Below, piece by piece: positions 26,201 to 27,473 of a stretch of 27,473 bases of DNA; position 1 is the first letter of the stretch; each line of letters begins with the position of its first letter. Origin of the DNA: Prevotella sp. (lineage in GTDB: Bacteria; Bacteroidota; Bacteroidia; Bacteroidales; Dysgonomonadaceae); assembly GCA_031260865.1 (NCBI GenBank), contig JAISKQ010000221.1:1-27473 (forward strand), given 5' to 3'. The translations under genes were made by a program, and so were the position numbers. The notes under the pieces were generated by a model that saw nothing but the letters and a program-made list of their open reading frames with translations, ran no database searches and was not told the origin of the DNA.

Positions 26201-26634
26201 GTTTTACCTCCATCTTGTTTCACAGACTGATATTCTCCTACTTGTTTCGTATTCTGTTTATCTGTCAATATTATACTCTTGTCCAAGACGGAATAAGCTA
26301 CATTTGTCCCTTGAAACATTTCGTTCAATACGACAAAAATATCTTTCTTTGATACGGCAATGGAAACTTTCCTGTTAACATCAATCTGCTTCGTATTATA
26401 GAAGAACGTAAATTCAGATTGACTCTCTATTTGTTTGAGTACATTTTCTACTGTCTGATTTTTCACATTGAGATTCAATACCGCATTTTGAGCATAACTA
26501 TTCGACGCTTGAATCAAACCAATAGAAACGCATATAAATATAAAACACAATTTCATAGGCAGTGGGATTTTATCAAATGTTTGTCGTGCTGACTTTAACA
26601 TCCAGGGCCATTGGATGATAAAATAATTTTTCAT
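23236..26634 (-). CDS. susC: SusC-like TonB-dependent outer-membrane transporter with STN domain
   Basis: A 1132-residue protein. After a 26-residue N-terminal extension comes a signal peptide (27-49, ending SYAQ). Residues about 55-125 are an STN/secretin-TonB domain (VENVLKQIESQSEFTFFYNT), which contacts a FecR anti-sigma factor. Residues 146-215 are a CarboxypepD_reg-like domain (GEPLIGVNVVIKGTTNGIATDVDG). Residues about 225-345 form the TonB plug (DVVVTALGLKREAKA, YVIDGVPI), and the rest is the 22-strand barrel ending in FSVKVQF. It imports oligosaccharides with SusD across the outer membrane. The STN domain and the fecR gene just upstream show that it also signals substrate to a sigma factor. 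Confidence 0.96.
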   Translation of the reverse strand: MKNYFIIQWPWMLKSARQTFDKIPLPMKLCFIFICVSIGLIQASNSYAQNAVLNLNVKNQTVENVLKQIESQSEFTFFYNTKQIDVNRKVSIAVSKKDIFVVLNEMFQGTNVAYSVLDKSIILTDKQNTKQVGEYQSVKQDGGKTISGQIKDRQGEPLIGVNVVIKGTTNGIATDVDGKYTIKVTNKDVLVFSYMGYLSKEVLVGTNTTFDLVMEEDNVILGDVVVTALGLKREAKALTYNVQEIKAGELTTVKDANFINSLAGKVAGVQINSSASGIGGSSRVVMRGTKSLFGENNALYVIDGVPIISTKNEQPESFYESPDGGDSDPISFLNTDDVESISVLTGAAAAALYGSQGANGVILITTKRGEAGKLKMSYSNSTQFMSPFVMPEFQNTYGTKDNAFNSWGAKLEAPSCYDPKDFFQTGYTEMNSLSASVGSERNQTFVSLAAMQARGILPNNDLNRLNMNIRNSTDLIKNKLSLDLAMSYARQKDLNMMTQGQFHNPLLPLYLFPRGDDFNKYKVYERYNAERNFKTQFWPYGNQGLGMQNPYWITNRERFQNKTDRYSITGSLKYNVLDWLNVAGRVRMDNTENTFTRKISASSDLMFASENGYYQNRKLSDKQIYADILANIDKRFNNNISLTSTIGASIMDMKNEVAGLEGFLSQAPNFFSFSNIDMADAQTKPIQSGFQDQTQALFATLQVGYNSLVYLDLTARNEWASQLAFTKGGTSFFYPSVGLSGVLSDIFEMPRDIISFMKLRTSYSEVGNAPQRYITRNSYGITNGVLDLTAFYPADGLKPERTKAFEIGTNIHFLKNQFNLDVTYYNSNTYNQLFKVKAGSSAVGISHAFLNAGKVNNWGFEVALGYKNSFGSIGWNSNLTYTLNRNKIKELVPEGTIDPTTGKPMSQNSLNVCENGSYRMQLNEGASMGEIYVSTLRKDNNGYVHVDGESGAVTADPQNWVRAGNVNPKYNLGWNNTISFKGIDLSFLIDARIGGVGVSATQALMDRYGTSASSAKARDEGGVLINDGRLNPENYYAVIGGGTTGILSEYVYSSTNVRLREASLGYTFPAKLFNGNIDQLSISLIARNLLMIYNKAPYDPETTASTGTYYQGFDYFMQPSLKSLGFSVKVQF

Positions 26635-26641
26635 AAATTTG
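26611..26641 (+). promoter_or_regulatory. Antisense promoter overlapping the susC start
   Basis: On the plus strand TTG (26611-26613), 20 bases, then TAAATTTG (26634-26641) matches the Bacteroidetes -33/-7 pattern, with the same spacing as the tRNA promoter at 14054. It reads away from susC, into its leader. Confidence 0.55.
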
Positions 26642-26647
26642 TAATGT

Positions 26648-26740
26648 TTAGTAAAAATAATTTCTTTTAGCCTTTAATTATAAGGCGGATAGACATTGTT
26701 TCATGTAAGGAGATACGCCAATATTTCCTTACATTTTTTT
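26648..26740 (+). ncRNA. Candidate antisense small RNA opposite the susC leader
   Basis: A consensus plus-strand promoter (26611-26641) and an intrinsic terminator (26703-26740) frame an RNA of about 93 bases complementary to the region between fecR and susC. The start is estimated as about seven bases after the -7 element. No coding frame lies in it. Bacteroides PULs with sigma/anti-sigma control are known to carry antisense RNAs at susC 5' ends (for example DonS of B. fragilis), which repress the locus. The match here is by position and signals only. Confidence 0.5.
26703..26740 (+). terminator. Intrinsic terminator between fecR and susC, plus strand
   Basis: ATGTAAGGA (26703-26711) and TCCTTACAT (26726-26734) form a perfect 9-bp stem with a 14-base loop, followed by seven T (26734-26740) on the plus strand. 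No plus-strand gene precedes it, so it marks an RNA start within the susC leader region. Confidence 0.65.
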
Positions 26741-26778
26741 AGGTTTTCTTTCTCTTCATGGCATTAAAATTGTTAGGG

Positions 26779-27473
26779 TTAATAAATTTCGATTATACTC
26801 TTATCTACTTTATTTGTATTATTATAAGTGGTTATATATCGGCTTTTTATATTCGATGAAATTTTAAAATATTCCAATATCCTATCCAAACGCTGATGTT
26901 CAAATGTACCGGAGAATGAATAATCTTTAAGCTTAGGGTTTTTGATTATAAAGTCAACATTGAAACGTTTACTTAATATCTTGAGGGCATTCTCCAAGGA
27001 GGTGTTGTTAAAAATGATTTTCCCGTCTATCCACGCAATGTCAGATTCCACGTCAACCGATGTTGTGACGGCGGTTCTATTCAACGTATTGTAAACACTT
27101 TTTTGATTTGGAGTCATCAATAAATGTCGGACATCATTTTCGGCGGAAAGGTACGATAACCCAATCTTTCCATTTACCAATGTAGTAATAACATCCTCAT
27201 TTTTACTATATGCCTCCACATTAAACTCTGTTCCTAAAACTTCTATCCGTATATTATTCGCCGTCGAAACTATAAACTTATGTTTTAGGTCTTTTTCGAC
27301 TTTAAAATATGCTTCTCCATTTAATGTTACTTCTCTTGTTTCTCCGGTAAATTTAAGCGGATATTTTAAAGATGATTCGGAATTAAGCCACACTTTGGAA
27401 CTATCGGGCAATGTTAATTGTGTAATCATTCCCGGATTCGTTTTTATTTCAATATATTCATCTGTGGTTATTG
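26779..27473 (-). CDS. fecR: FecR family anti-sigma factor, 5' end beyond the window
   Basis: The frame runs off the window end at 27473. The visible start ATG at 27429 is internal, because the upstream codons are open and read ITTDEYIEIKTNPG, the normal FecR sequence before MITQLTLPDSSKVWLNS. Residues from there to about 110 form the periplasmic FecR domain (LNGEAYFKVEKDLKHKFIVST, IRIEVLGTEFNVEAYSKNED). The last 70 residues are the DUF4974/STN-like domain (NTSLENALKILSKRFNVDFII). FecR proteins span the inner membrane, hold an ECF sigma factor, and respond to the STN domain of SusC. The sigma gene should lie just upstream, outside this window. It ends 145 bp before susC. Confidence 0.93.
   Translation of the reverse strand, partial: ITTDEYIEIKTNPGMITQLTLPDSSKVWLNSESSLKYPLKFTGETREVTLNGEAYFKVEKDLKHKFIVSTANNIRIEVLGTEFNVEAYSKNEDVITTLVNGKIGLSYLSAENDVRHLLMTPNQKSVYNTLNRTAVTTSVDVESDIAWIDGKIIFNNTSLENALKILSKRFNVDFIIKNPKLKDYSFSGTFEHQRLDRILEYFKISSNIKSRYITTYNNTNKVDKSIIEIY

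Overview
The window looks like chromosomal DNA of an AT-rich member of the Bacteroidetes, most likely order Bacteroidales. The signs are a SusC/SusD pair, a FecR/STN signalling pair, DUF349 and PorW/SprE-type proteins, lipoproteins with acidic residues just after the lipidated Cys, and repeated use of the Bacteroidetes promoter pattern (TTG or TTTG, 20 bases, then TAnnTTTG). A Dysgonomonas- or Parabacteroides-like genus is possible, but I cannot fix it from sequence alone.

Layout. 1-1761 (minus): small membrane or secreted proteins and two lipoproteins, none with a firm function. 1762-2190: no gene, but a long imperfect hairpin overlaps a competing minus-strand terminator, so it is probably a structured RNA or attenuator. 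2191-5727 (minus): a likely operon of a secreted protein of unknown function, a YihY/BrkB membrane protein and a MATE exporter. 5911-8138 (minus): a NatA/NatB-type ABC exporter, with a tandem repeat running through its stop codon. 8402-10252 (minus): a DUF349 repeat protein. 10369-13953 (minus): a very long PorW/SprE-type TPR lipoprotein starting at GTG. 14167-14361 (plus): tRNA-Leu(GAG) and tRNA-Gly(CCC), preceded by a good promoter and a terminator-like hairpin. 14436-15440: about 1 kb without genes, holding a 14-bp tandem repeat and four copies of a dispersed element; a fifth copy, inverted, lies before the ABC genes. 15441-17969 (plus): a membrane-spanning regulator with an extracytoplasmic LamG/Kelch part and a cytoplasmic SARP-like winged helix plus BTAD.

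18102-27473 (minus) is a polysaccharide utilization locus. In transcription order it has FecR (cut by the window edge), a SusC with an STN domain, a SusD-like-2 lipoprotein, a GH18 lipoprotein with an intact DxxDxDxE motif, a DUF1735/LamG lipoprotein and a Big-2/F5-8C lipoprotein. The set suggests a cell-surface machine that cuts and imports N-glycan- or chitobiose-type glycans: GH18 cuts, the lipoproteins bind, SusCD import, and STN-FecR (with an ECF sigma factor presumably beyond 27473) senses the substrate.

The most interesting observations are a candidate PUL antisense RNA between fecR and susC (plus strand, complete promoter and terminator), the Kelch-TM-SARP regulator converging on the PUL, the two-state hairpin at 1813-1965, and the dispersed element that carries a perfect -7 promoter sequence inside a CRP-like dyad.
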